The position numbers and the translations under genes are program-made. Shown piece after piece: positions 29,301-37,618 of a stretch of 64,000 nucleotides of DNA; within the stretch, counting starts at the first letter, position 1, and every line of letters starts with the position of its first letter. Source of the DNA: Listeria valentina (lineage in GTDB: Bacteria; Bacillota; Bacilli; Lactobacillales; Listeriaceae); assembly GCF_011800755.1 (NCBI RefSeq), contig NZ_JAATJW010000003.1:39902-103901 (forward strand), read 5' to 3'. Under the pieces are notes generated by a model that saw nothing but the letters and a program-made list of their open reading frames with translations, did no database searches and had not been told where the DNA came from.

Positions 29301-29783
29301 CGGCGTAAAATCCGTTTCTGCTTTTTTATCAACAACCACGAAACTCAGTGAATTAGAATATACAGTTTTTTGTTCTTGTTGTTTTTTGACTACCAAATTA
29401 TAGGTGCCAGCTTTTGCAGATTTCATGAAAAGTTGAACTTTATTTTCTTTAAAAGCCTTTGCTGGAATCGTTATTTTTTCATTTTTCTCATCAAACTGAA
29501 TCATTTGATTTTCATGCTGCGTTTTTTGATCCATAAAAACAAGGTTTTTCGGAAGTACTAAGGTTAATAGATCACCTTCCGCCAAACCCTCATCGCTGAC
29601 TGTTAATTAAAACATTTCGTCTGTAAAAGCATAGTCTTTTTCTGCAGAAAGTGTAATTTTCTTCGATGCATAGGCATGATCCAAGAAACCACCAATTCCA
29701 TTTACACCAAGCGGTAGCACTAAACCAAAAATCAAAGCTAAGCAACCAATTACAAAATAATGAAATCTTCTCCGTTTACCCAA
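26358..29783 (-). pseudogene. Large WxL-domain adhesin interrupted by an in-frame TAA
   Basis: The reading frame runs from TTG 29783 (GAGGTGAG upstream) to 26358 but is broken by a TAA at 29607-29609. The upstream piece encodes a signal peptide and the first mature residues (...SAEKDYAFTDEMF). The downstream piece continues in the same frame (LTVSDEGLAEGDLL...) for over 1,080 residues. It contains a repetitive beta-rich, probably beta-helical region (about 130-560), a bacterial Ig-like domain (about 640-745) and a C-terminal WxL domain (SGWQLTAML, KIVWTLENTP). A point mutation such as CAA to TAA explains it. It might still be read through; otherwise the adhesin is not secreted. First gene of the cluster. 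Confidence 0.85.
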
Positions 29784-29804
29784 AATCTCACCTCGTTTCT
29801 GCAA

Positions 29805-30082
29805 TGTGATTTTGCTTACCCTTTTTTATCGACAAGTCCAAGACGACAATTTTCAATAGCATCAAAATAAACCGAATCTTCAGTTTAAAACACCAAAAAA
29901 TATCCCAAAAAAAAAGAAAATTGTTAGGTTATCTGACTGGAATTGACTTGTGAATTGTGAAAAGAAATAACATAAATTTATTTCTTGTAAGCAATTTCAT
30001 TATATCATGAGCCATTCTTTAAAAAAGTAAATTATTATACATTTAATCGGAGATTTTTCTCTGAAATATGTCGAAACGTTCA
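29805..30082. other. Promoter-containing intergenic region of the WxL cluster
   Basis: No gene is supported here. It must hold the leftward WxL-cluster promoter. TTGTAAGCAATTTCA (29985-29999), a cre-like 15-mer, also occurs upstream of dhaK. No confident -35/-10 was chosen. Confidence 0.45.
29985..29999. promoter_or_regulatory. Cre-like 15-mer shared with the dhaK upstream region (copy 1)
   Basis: TTGTAAGCAATTTCA matches the cre consensus except that the central CG is CA. An identical copy is at 32704-32718. Confidence 0.4.
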
Positions 30083-30135
30083 CAAAAATAGGACTTGACA
30101 TCACAATTTTAGTCATTGTTCTGCCAAGTCCTTTT
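30083..30135 (-). terminator. Terminator of the tmk-pstA transcript
   Basis: On the minus strand AGGACTTGGCA pairs with TGTCAAGTCCT, with an inner ACAAT/ATTGT stem, and is followed by ATTTTTG. It lies just after the pstA stop. Confidence 0.7.
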
Positions 30136-30162
30136 CTTAAAGAAAGATACAAAGTAACGTTT

Positions 30163-30596
<434 letters not shown>

Positions 30597-30602
30597 CTCA
30601 TG

Positions 30603-31226
30603 TCACCTGATCGTTTTTAAAATATCCGCCAAAATCGCATCCGTGATTTCATCAGGTGAACCAGTACCATCGATTCGAACAAAGCGATCTGGAAACAATT
30701 TGATAATTTCCTCATAACCTTGTTGCACCTTGCTATGGAAGGCAATATCTTCCTGATCTAGGCGATTAATCTCGCGACCCTTATTCGCAGCAATCCGCGC
30801 CAAGCCAATCTCTGCCGGCACATCAAAATAATACGTCTTATCAGGAAACGTGTCTTCGATCGCAAACAAATTGATGTCAAGAACCTCCTGAATTCCAATT
30901 GAACGTCCCGCACCTTGATACGCGAGCGAACTATCGACAAAGCGATCACAAAGCACATGTTTCCCACTCTCAAGCGCTGGACGAATCGTTTCCACCACAT
31001 GTTGCCGCCGCGCTCCCGCAATGAGTAGCGCTTCCGTCCGCGGGTCCATTTCCTCATTTCCAATCCCGAGCACAATATTTCGCACCTTCTCAGAAATCCG
31101 ACTTCCTCCCGGTTCGCGTGTTTTAATAAAATCGAGCTTCGCCGCACGCATCTTTTCTTCAAGCAATGCCGCTGCCGTTGTTTTCCCCGAGCCGTCCGGT
31201 CCCTCGAGACTGATAAAAATCGCCAT
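30603..31226 (-). CDS. tmk: Thymidylate kinase
   Basis: Tmk phosphorylates dTMP to dTDP. The 207-residue protein has the P-loop [11 protein letters not shown] (8-18), the DR-containing [16 protein letters not shown] motif (about 92-107) that positions dTMP, and a lid region near 140-155. ATG 31226 follows GGAGAGG. It lies between the decarboxylase-family gene and pstA, the usual Listeria order. Length is normal. Confidence 0.95.
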   Translation of the reverse strand: MAIFISLEGPDGSGKTTAAALLEEKMRAAKLDFIKTREPGGSRISEKVRNIVLGIGNEEMDPRTEALLIAGARRQHVVETIRPALESGKHVLCDRFVDSSLAYQGAGRSIGIQEVLDINLFAIEDTFPDKTYYFDVPAEIGLARIAANKGREINRLDQEDIAFHSKVQQGYEEIIKLFPDRFVRIDGTGSPDEITDAILADILKTIR

Positions 31227-31267
31227 TTATTTCCTCTCCTTCAAGCAAATTTCACCCCCTGATTATA

Positions 31268-32644
31268 TCACAAAAAAACCTCGATGAATCCCTCTTTCAA
31301 CCTTTTTCCCCCGTGAAAATGTCTGCCACGTACTTGCTTCAAATAGGTGATTTGCCTTTCCGACAACTTTTCTCCGCGCAGAACGCCAGGAATCCCCGGT
31401 GGATAGAGCGCCACATTTTCTGCCGCGACGGCTCCCGCCGCTTCATCCAGAGGTAAAAATGCTGTCTCCAAATTAGCCATCTGCTGATACGGGACCCAAA
31501 GTCGGCTCACATCTGGAACCGCCAAATCTAGCATCCGAGATTCCCCTTGGTGGGCGTCGCCTTCCTCCCATTTTATTCGCCCAAACGGCGTAAAATCCAT
31601 GCCTTTATTCAAAAGTGGTAAAATCAAAAGCACTTGCTTAGCATCCGCAAGCTCGGGATAGAATCCAGCTTGCTCCAACCGTTCCGCGATTCGATAGCCA
31701 GAAAAGCCCTTTTTCCGCACAATCAATTTCAGCGGATCATCCGGACAAACCACTTCAAGCTCTTGCTTCTCCAAAAATCGCAGCCATTTTGCGCGCATCT
31801 TCCAAAACGCCTTAAAATCCTCATCCGAATAAAGCTCCACATAGCGCCGTGCCACATCCAAAGAAGCCATCACCATATAAGACGGACTGCTCGACTGCAC
31901 CATCTCAAGATAGCGCCGCACATCTAGTTTATCCGTATTCACATGCAAAAAAGCCCCCATCGTAAGTGCCGGAAGCGTCTTATGAGCGGACTGCACAACC
32001 ACATCTGCCCCAGCCCGAAGTGCTTCCCTTGGAAACTCATCACTCGCAATAAAATGAGCGCCGTGTGCCTCATCCACAAGCGCAAGCGCCCCGTAACGAT
32101 GAGCCACCGCCACAATCCGATCTAGCTGAAAAACCGCCCCATAATAATTCGGATAGGTAACGATAACGGCACGCACATCCGGATTCGCATCCAAAACTTG
32201 CTCCAGCAGCACTGGATCAAGTCCGGCCGCCGTCCCAGTCACCGCATCTTTTTTCGGCTCAATAAAAATTGGATCCGCACCAGCCAGTTCAAGCGCATGA
32301 ATCACCGACTTATGTACATCCCGCGCCACAACCGCCGAATCACCATGCCGAAGTGCAGCAAGAATCATCGCAAGATTCCCGCTCGTCGATCCGCCGACTA
32401 AAAAGAAGCTCTCCCGCGCCCCGTAAGCATCCCGAAGTAACTCCTCCGACTTCAAGATGACACTTTCAGGATGATGCAAATCATCCATGCCACTAATTTC
32501 CGTCAAGTCATACTTCAAAATTTCTTGCCAATCCCCGCCGTACAAGGCACCATTTTTATGTCCCGGAACGTGAAGTGAAACTGGGTTTTTTTTAATATGT
32601 TGTTCGATCGCCTGAAGAAGTGGTGTTTCCTCTTGGTTTATCAT
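31268..32644 (-). CDS. Orn/Lys/Arg decarboxylase-family PLP enzyme
   Basis: The 458-residue, fold-type I PLP enzyme begins MINQEETPLLQAIEQHIKK and contains the family motif VSLHVPGHKNG (about 22-32), GSTSGNLAMI for cofactor phosphate contact, DEAHGAHF, and the PLP-lysine in SAHKTLPALTMGAFLHV. ATG 32644 follows AAGGGGGG. Relatives without the N-terminal receiver domain are annotated as arginine, lysine or ornithine decarboxylases, and the substrate here cannot be chosen from sequence. It lies 41 bases upstream of tmk on the same strand. Confidence 0.85.
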   Translation of the reverse strand: MINQEETPLLQAIEQHIKKNPVSLHVPGHKNGALYGGDWQEILKYDLTEISGMDDLHHPESVILKSEELLRDAYGARESFFLVGGSTSGNLAMILAALRHGDSAVVARDVHKSVIHALELAGADPIFIEPKKDAVTGTAAGLDPVLLEQVLDANPDVRAVIVTYPNYYGAVFQLDRIVAVAHRYGALALVDEAHGAHFIASDEFPREALRAGADVVVQSAHKTLPALTMGAFLHVNTDKLDVRRYLEMVQSSSPSYMVMASLDVARRYVELYSDEDFKAFWKMRAKWLRFLEKQELEVVCPDDPLKLIVRKKGFSGYRIAERLEQAGFYPELADAKQVLLILPLLNKGMDFTPFGRIKWEEGDAHQGESRMLDLAVPDVSRLWVPYQQMANLETAFLPLDEAAGAVAAENVALYPPGIPGVLRGEKLSERQITYLKQVRGRHFHGGKRLKEGFIEVFL

Positions 32645-32703
32645 CAGAAGCCCCCCTTTTTTCATGCCCTTATTGTATCACTTCCGAACCTTTAAAACGA
32701 ATA

Positions 32704-32718
32704 TTGTAAGCAATTTCA
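32704..32718. promoter_or_regulatory. Cre-like 15-mer upstream of dhaK (copy 2)
   Basis: TTGTAAGCAATTTCA, identical to 29985-29999, lies 77 bases before the dhaK ATG. It is a degenerate cre (CG to CA) and might place dha under carbon control. Confidence 0.4.
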
Positions 32719-32794
32719 AAAATTACGTTTCATCCCTCTTTTTCTAGGGAATTTTCAAGTGTAAAAACATCTTTTCAAGGAGGAGTTAGGGCTG

Positions 32795-33787
32795 ATGAAA
32801 AAAATAATCAATGGTACAGATCAAGTCGTTGAACAAATGGTGGAAGGCCTCGCAAAGTCACATCCAGATCTGATCGAACGTATTTCTGATACACGAGTTC
32901 TTGCACGTATTGATAAACGGCCCGGAAAAGTCGGTCTCGTAAGCGGAGGCGGATCTGGCCACGAACCTGCACATGCTGGTTATGTTGGACAGGGAATGCT
33001 TTCTGCAGCCGTTTGCGGCGATGTTTTCACTTCACCAACGCCGGACCAAATTTACGAAGGAATCAAAGCTGCCGATCAAGGCAAAGGTGTGCTCTTAATC
33101 GTCAAAAATTACACAGGCGACGTGATGAATTTTGATATGGCGAAAGAACTTGCGGAAGGCGATGATATCAAGGTCGACCAAGTGATCGTTGATGATGATA
33201 TCGCCGTTGAGGACAGCACTTTTACAACTGGGCGCCGCGGCGTAGCTGGAACCGTTTTAGTACACAAAATCGTCGGTGCTGCCGCAGAAGCTGGAGCGAG
33301 CCTTTCCGAACTGAAAGCGCTTGGCGAAAAAGTAATTCGTTCTATTAAAACAATTGGTGTGGCGCTTTCGCCTTGTACCGTGCCAGAAGTTGGTCACCCC
33401 GGATTCGAACTGGGCGCAGATGAAATCGAACTTGGAATCGGCATCCACGGGGAACCAGGATTTAGCCGCGAGAAGATTATGCCGTCGCATGACCTCGCCA
33501 AGCAACTACTTGCCCGGATCGACAAGGAGCATCAATTTGCTTCTGATGACAAAGTTGTGGTTCTTGTAAACGGAATGGGTGCAACGCCGCTCATGGAACA
33601 ATATATCTTTTCAAATGATGTCCATGAATTACTAGGCGAAAAAGGAGTAACTATCCAAAAAACCATCGTCGGAGACTACATGACGTCGCTTGAAATGGCT
33701 GGTTTATCGCTCACTGTTTTAAAACTTGAAGATGAAAAATGGCTTGAACTACTTGATTTCCCTGTACAAACGATCGCATGGAAATAA
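32795..33787 (+). CDS. dhaK: PTS-dependent dihydroxyacetone kinase, subunit DhaK
   Basis: DhaK binds dihydroxyacetone as a hemiaminal with an active-site His. The 330-residue protein contains GLVSGGGSGHEPAHAGYVG (about 48-66), NYTGDVMNFDMA, and the substrate-binding His in GIGIHGEPG (about 216-224). AAGGAGGAG precedes ATG 32795. It is the first gene of dhaKLM, which produces DHAP from dihydroxyacetone with phosphate from the PTS. Confidence 0.96.
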   Translation: MKKIINGTDQVVEQMVEGLAKSHPDLIERISDTRVLARIDKRPGKVGLVSGGGSGHEPAHAGYVGQGMLSAAVCGDVFTSPTPDQIYEGIKAADQGKGVLLIVKNYTGDVMNFDMAKELAEGDDIKVDQVIVDDDIAVEDSTFTTGRRGVAGTVLVHKIVGAAAEAGASLSELKALGEKVIRSIKTIGVALSPCTVPEVGHPGFELGADEIELGIGIHGEPGFSREKIMPSHDLAKQLLARIDKEHQFASDDKVVVLVNGMGATPLMEQYIFSNDVHELLGEKGVTIQKTIVGDYMTSLEMAGLSLTVLKLEDEKWLELLDFPVQTIAWK

Positions 33788-33803
33788 TGGAGGAGGATTA
33801 AGG

Positions 33804-34403
33804 ATGGCTTTAGATAAAGAATGGGCAATTCAATTTTTAGATGATTTTGCAGATCGCGTTATCGAAAATAAACAATTACTAAGTGACTTGGACCAAGCGA
33901 TCGGCGATGGTGACCACGGAGTAAATATGGCGCGGGGCCTTACGGAACTGAAAAAGGCTTTTTCAGAAAAAACGCCCGCTACTTTAAAAGATGTATTTAA
34001 GACGACCGCGATGACGCTTCTCAGCAAAGTCGGCGGCGCTTCCGGCCCGTTATATGGCTCTGCTTTTTTGAATATGAGTAAAAAAATAGACTCGGATACA
34101 CTCACAAAAGATCAGCTTCCCGATATTTTCGAAGCTGGTCTTGAAGGAATTGAAAACAGAGGGAAATCTCATGCTGGTGAAAAAACGATGATTGATGTTT
34201 GGGAACCTTCGATCAATGCAATGCGTCAAGATGAGTTCACGAGCGACGCCATCGAAGCGGCTCTTCAAAAGACTAAAGATATGAAAGCAACAAAAGGTCG
34301 GGCATCTTATCTCGGCGAGCGTTCCATTGGGCATCTCGATCCCGGCGCTTATTCTTCCAGCCTGCTGTTCCAAGCATTATTAAAATCGGAAGGAGCGGAA
34401 TGA
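33804..34403 (+). CDS. dhaL: Dihydroxyacetone kinase ADP-binding subunit DhaL
   Basis: DhaL carries a tightly bound ADP that is rephosphorylated by DhaM and phosphorylates dihydroxyacetone bound to DhaK. The 199-residue protein has the Mg/ADP motif DQAIGDGDHGVNMARG (Asp residues about 30-37), SGPLYGSAFL, and GERSIGHLDPGA near the C-terminus. ATG 33804 has GGAGGATTAAGG upstream; an earlier in-frame start inside dhaK is unlikely. Confidence 0.95.
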   Translation: MALDKEWAIQFLDDFADRVIENKQLLSDLDQAIGDGDHGVNMARGLTELKKAFSEKTPATLKDVFKTTAMTLLSKVGGASGPLYGSAFLNMSKKIDSDTLTKDQLPDIFEAGLEGIENRGKSHAGEKTMIDVWEPSINAMRQDEFTSDAIEAALQKTKDMKATKGRASYLGERSIGHLDPGAYSSSLLFQALLKSEGAE

Positions 34404-34406
34404 CCT

Positions 34407-34778
34407 ATGAAAGAGTATGGCATTGTGATTATTTCCCATTCAAAGGATGTAGCAAAAGGGGTTTCAGATATTATCAGCCAAGTGGCAGCTGATGTTTCAA
34501 TTACTTATTCAGGCGGCACAGATGATGGCGGCATTGGAACGAGTTTTGACAAGGTAAACGAAGCCTTCGAAAAAAATTCTGCTGAAAAAGTGTACGCTTT
34601 TTACGATCTTGGTAGCGCGAAGATGAATATTGAAACGGTCATGGAACTTTCAGATAAGGAAATTATTCTTTTCAATGCGCCAATATTAGAAGGTGCTTAT
34701 GCGACGGCAGCACAAGTTCAAATGGACGAGAAGCCGGAAGTCATCAAAGAAAATTTAAAATCCATCGAAATCAAATAG
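34407..34778 (+). CDS. dhaM: Dihydroxyacetone kinase phosphotransfer subunit DhaM
   Basis: DhaM is the EIIA-mannose-like domain that passes phosphate from HPr to DhaL-ADP. The 123-residue protein has the active-site His in GIVIISHSKDVAKGV (about H10) and the GGTDDGGIGTSF loop. Unlike E. coli DhaM it lacks fused HPr and EI domains, as is usual in Firmicutes. It starts 4 bases after dhaL. Confidence 0.94.
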   Translation: MKEYGIVIISHSKDVAKGVSDIISQVAADVSITYSGGTDDGGIGTSFDKVNEAFEKNSAEKVYAFYDLGSAKMNIETVMELSDKEIILFNAPILEGAYATAAQVQMDEKPEVIKENLKSIEIK

Positions 34779-34791
34779 TGGAAGTAATACC

Positions 34792-34829
34792 GGCGAAGCC
34801 TGTTTCACGTGAAACAGGCTTCGCCTTTT
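34792..34829 (+). terminator. Terminator of dhaKLM
   Basis: A near-perfect long palindrome: GGCGAAGCC...GGCTTCGCC enclosing TGTTTCACGTGAAACA, followed by TTTT. The inner part coincides with a parS site (34801-34816). Confidence 0.8.
34801..34816. promoter_or_regulatory. parS centromere site (ParB/Spo0J binding)
   Basis: TGTTTCACGTGAAACA is a perfect match to the Firmicute parS consensus TGTTNCACGTGAAACA, to which ParB/Spo0J binds to load SMC and segregate the origin. The tmk-recR-dnaX neighbourhood is origin-proximal in Listeria. The palindrome could instead serve only the terminator, but an exact 16-base match by chance is unlikely. Confidence 0.75.
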
Positions 34830-34891
34830 CTCGTGCAAGATTTTTCGTTTTTTGGTATCCTGAAATGGAGAACGGAGTGGAGGGGAAATAA

Positions 34892-35740
34892 ATGAAATCT
34901 TTTACGGATAAAGTACGTTTAAACAATGGCGTTCTCATGCCACATCATGGTTTTGGCGCCTATAAACTAGTTGATGAGAACGAACTACATCGCTCACTTG
35001 AAGCGGCTGTACTAGCGGGTTATCGCTTATTTGATACTGCTCAGTTTTATCACAACGAGAAATATATTGGTGATTTTTTCCGCTCCTCAAACTTGAATCG
35101 AGAAGACTATTTTATTACAACAAAGGTTTGGAATACAGAACAAGGCTATGATAAAACTTTAAAGGCTTTCGAGAACTCGCTTAAACGCTTAAAGGTGGAT
35201 TATATCGACCTTTACCTCGTACACTGGCCAAAAATTGAGCCTTTTTTTGAAACGTGGAAAGCCTTGGAGCGACTTTACGATAAAGGCTTAATTCGCGCAA
35301 TTGGTGTTTCTAATTTTGAAGCGCATCACCTTGACCGCTTGATGACAAAAGCCAATGTGCTTCCTGCCGTTGACCAGCTGGAAACACATCCTTACTTCCC
35401 GAATCACTTACTCCATCGTTATTTAGAAGAGTTGGGTATTGTCCACCAAGCGTGGAGTCCACTTGGCCGGGGCGTTGCTTTAAAAGAACCGGCACTCAAG
35501 AAAATCGGGAAAAAATACGGCAAAACGCCGGCACAAATCGTCCTCCGCTGGCACGTTCAAAATGATGTCAGTGTCATTCCAAAATCAGAAAACCCTGACC
35601 GAATCCGCGAAAATGCTGATATCTATGATTTCGAACTTTCCCGCGAAGAAATGCTAATCATTCAAAAACTCAATCGCGGAGAACGTGTTAGCCATGCGCC
35701 AGATGTCGTTTACGTCCGCACAGAACCCGAAGAATTTTGA
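34892..35740 (+). CDS. Aldo/keto reductase
   Basis: This 282-residue, NAD(P)H-dependent carbonyl reductase has a TIM-barrel fold. The catalytic tetrad is visible: Asp in YRLFDTAQFYHNE (D48 with Tyr53), Lys in FITTKVWN (K78) and His in LYLVHWPK (about H110). The C-terminal cofactor signature is VSVIPKSENPDRIREN. GGAGGGG precedes ATG 34892. It resembles 2,5-diketo-gluconate reductase-type AKR5 enzymes. The physiological substrate is unknown. It is a monocistronic unit between two terminators. Confidence 0.92.
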   Translation: MKSFTDKVRLNNGVLMPHHGFGAYKLVDENELHRSLEAAVLAGYRLFDTAQFYHNEKYIGDFFRSSNLNREDYFITTKVWNTEQGYDKTLKAFENSLKRLKVDYIDLYLVHWPKIEPFFETWKALERLYDKGLIRAIGVSNFEAHHLDRLMTKANVLPAVDQLETHPYFPNHLLHRYLEELGIVHQAWSPLGRGVALKEPALKKIGKKYGKTPAQIVLRWHVQNDVSVIPKSENPDRIRENADIYDFELSREEMLIIQKLNRGERVSHAPDVVYVRTEPEEF

Positions 35741-35743
35741 GTT

Positions 35744-35786
35744 AAAAAAGAGCTTCGTTGCAGGATTTGCAACGAAGCTCTTTTTT
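35744..35786 (+). terminator. Terminator of the aldo/keto reductase gene
   Basis: AAAAGAGCTTCGTTGCA pairs with TGCAACGAAGCTCTTTT around GGATT and is followed by T6. It overlaps the end of the converging ASCH pseudogene and can act on both. Confidence 0.88.
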
Positions 35787-36265
35787 ATGATTGATTTGGA
35801 TTGGCATCCACAACTTCGAACGTCTGGCATACTAGAATCAAGTCCGGTCTGAACGTTATCCCGTACTGTTCCAACTCCCATGTAAAGAATTTTTCGTGTT
35901 CCGTGTACCAATAATTATAAGTCAAGTCTCCCTCTCCTTCTGATAAAGCAAAGGCTTCCGATACTTCCATTCATTGGTACTTCCTCAATCGCCGTATACT
36001 TAATGATCGCTACTGGGAATTCATCACCATTTAATACAATATCGTATTGTCCAACAACTGGCATCGCTTCATTTTCAAGGTCATAAACTACTTTAGCCGC
36101 GCATGTTCCCGTTTTTTTACCAGCAAGAACTAAATCCGCTAGCTCATCTCCCATTTTCTTGCTTCCATCTCCAAACATCCAGTAATCTGGCACTTGTAGA
36201 TTTAAATTATGTTCATTTGCATATTTTAACCAGTAATTCTCAATTTCCCGGTTCAAAGCAAACAC
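35785..36265 (-). pseudogene. ASCH-domain protein gene with a frameshift
   Basis: Two overlapping frames together make one ASCH-domain protein of about 155 residues. The first (from GTG 36265 or, better placed after AAGGGAG, TTG 36256) runs through AGKKTGTCAAK...FPVAIIKYTAIEEVPMN and then loses homology. The other resumes as EVSEAFALSEGEGDLTYNYWY...VVDANPNQS. The break is at 35965-35972, where the minus strand reads AATGGAAG; removing one G restores the frame. ASCH proteins have a PUA-like RNA-binding fold. A sequencing error cannot be excluded. Confidence 0.8.
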
Positions 36266-36272
36266 TCCCTTT

Positions 36273-36314
36273 TAAAAATTTAGAGGGCTGCTAGGTAAAC
36301 CTAACAACCCTCTA
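36273..36314 (-). terminator. Terminator of the dnaX-ybaB-recR-yaaL operon
   Basis: On the minus strand TAGAGGGTTGTTAGG pairs with CCTAGCAGCCCTCTA and is followed by AATTTTT. Confidence 0.75.
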
Positions 36315-36327
36315 TACAGATAATTTC

Positions 36328-36597
36328 TTATTTCCTACCGCTAATTTGGCGGTACCTAGCTTCCTTAAACAAATAAAAGTATTTCATTTCTGCTTTTTTC
36401 ACTTCAAATTCAAGTCTCGGATCGTAGCCAAAGCTTCGATCTAACAGCTCCCGTTCTTTTTGCCATTTTTCCTGTGTGACTTCAATTAGTTCGAGCAGAT
36501 ATTCATCATAACTTTTGTGAAGCTTGCCAATCCGCGTTTTTCTTTTCCGTTTGGCTTGTCGTTTGTTGCCACTGTGCGTTCTGCTTCTAGATTCCAT
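36328..36597 (-). CDS. yaaL: YaaL-family protein (DUF2508)
   Basis: This 89-residue, highly charged, mostly helical protein has a basic N-terminus (KRQAKRKRKTR). It matches the small YaaL/DUF2508 proteins found right after recR in Bacillales. ATG 36597 lies 6 bases after GAGGTGA. No biochemical function is established. It is the last gene of the operon. Confidence 0.85.
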   Translation of the reverse strand: MESRSRTHSGNKRQAKRKRKTRIGKLHKSYDEYLLELIEVTQEKWQKERELLDRSFGYDPRLEFEVKKAEMKYFYLFKEARYRQISGRK

Positions 36598-36619
36598 CGT
36601 CAATCACCTCTATTGTCCG

Positions 36620-37222
36620 TTAAACTTCCCGTCTACCTTCAAGAGCCTTGGATAGTGTCACTTCATCTGCATATTCTAAATCGCCCCCAACTGGTAAACC
36701 ATGGGCAATACGCGTTACTTTAATTCCGCTTGGTTTCACAAGACGTGAAATATACATCGCAGTCGCTTCCCCTTCAACATTGGGATTCGTAGCGAGAATC
36801 ACTTCTTCGACTTCTTCATTTTGAAGCCGCTTGATCAAATCAGCAATATTAATATCTTCCGGGCCCACTCCATCCATCGGCGAAATCGTACCATGCAAAA
36901 CATGATAAAGCCCATTATAGTCTCGCATTTTTTCCATCGCAATCACATCGCGTGGCTCTTCAACCACACAAATGACGCTCCGGTCGCGACTCGTATCCGA
37001 ACAGATATAGCACGGATCTTGGTCCGTAATGTGTCCACAAACAGAACAAAATGTTAAGTTTCGTTTGGCGTCAACAAGTGCCTTTGCGAAGTTAAAGACA
37101 TCATCTTCTTTCATGTCCAAAACAAAAAAAGCTAAACGTGCCGCGGATTTTGGACCAATCCCTGGAAGCTTCATAAAACTATCAATTAATTTTGTTATTG
37201 GTTCAGGGTAATGCATCTGCAT
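36620..37222 (-). CDS. recR: Recombination mediator RecR
   Basis: RecR helps load RecA during gap repair. The 200-residue protein has an N-terminal helix-hairpin-helix ([16 protein letters not shown]), a C4 zinc motif ([16 protein letters not shown], about 56-71), a Toprim domain ([10 protein letters not shown]...) and the C-terminal [16 protein letters not shown]. Two starts, ATG 37222 and ATG 37216 (MHYPEP, the usual family start), are possible. It lies downstream of ybaB, separated by a terminator-like hairpin. Confidence 0.96.
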   Translation of the reverse strand: MQMHYPEPITKLIDSFMKLPGIGPKSAARLAFFVLDMKEDDVFNFAKALVDAKRNLTFCSVCGHITDQDPCYICSDTSRDRSVICVVEEPRDVIAMEKMRDYNGLYHVLHGTISPMDGVGPEDINIADLIKRLQNEEVEEVILATNPNVEGEATAMYISRLVKPSGIKVTRIAHGLPVGGDLEYADEVTLSKALEGRREV

Positions 37223-37232
37223 CGCTCACTTT

Positions 37233-37265
37233 CAAAAAAGCAGGCAGGACGAGCTTTGTCCTGCC
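37233..37265 (-). terminator. Terminator-like hairpin between ybaB and recR
   Basis: On the minus strand GGCAGGAC pairs with GTCCTGCC around AAAGCTC and is followed by TGCTTTTTTG. It lies inside an otherwise co-directional gene set and may attenuate transcription into recR. Confidence 0.65.
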
Positions 37266-37274
37266 GCCGTAAAC

Positions 37275-37592
37275 TTATAGCCCAGGAATGTTCATTCCTT
37301 GCGTGAATTTGCCCATTTTTTGTGAAGTCGTTTCTTCGAGTTGCTTAAGCGCATCATTTGTTGCTGCTAGAACTAAATCTTGTAGCATTTCTACGTCTTC
37401 AGGATCAACCACTTCTTCTTTAATAACTACATCAAGCACTTCGCGTTTTCCGCTTACTTTAACGGAAACCATTTCGCCTCCAGCTGTTCCAGTGAACTCA
37501 GAAGCTTCTAATTCTGCTTGTGCTTTCGCCATTTCTTTTTGCATTTTCTGCATTTGTTTCATCATACCTTGCATATTACCCATTCCACGCAT
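37275..37592 (-). CDS. YbaB/EbfC nucleoid-associated protein
   Basis: This 105-residue homodimeric DNA-binding protein begins with a Met/Gln/Lys-rich helix ([20 protein letters not shown]). It has the family core [20 protein letters not shown] and the helical [10 protein letters not shown] segment. It occupies the conserved dnaX-ybaB-recR position and probably assists nucleoid organisation. Confidence 0.94.
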   Translation of the reverse strand: MRGMGNMQGMMKQMQKMQKEMAKAQAELEASEFTGTAGGEMVSVKVSGKREVLDVVIKEEVVDPEDVEMLQDLVLAATNDALKQLEETTSQKMGKFTQGMNIPGL

Positions 37593-37618
37593 AAAATATT
37601 CTCCTCTTCTAAAAAAAT

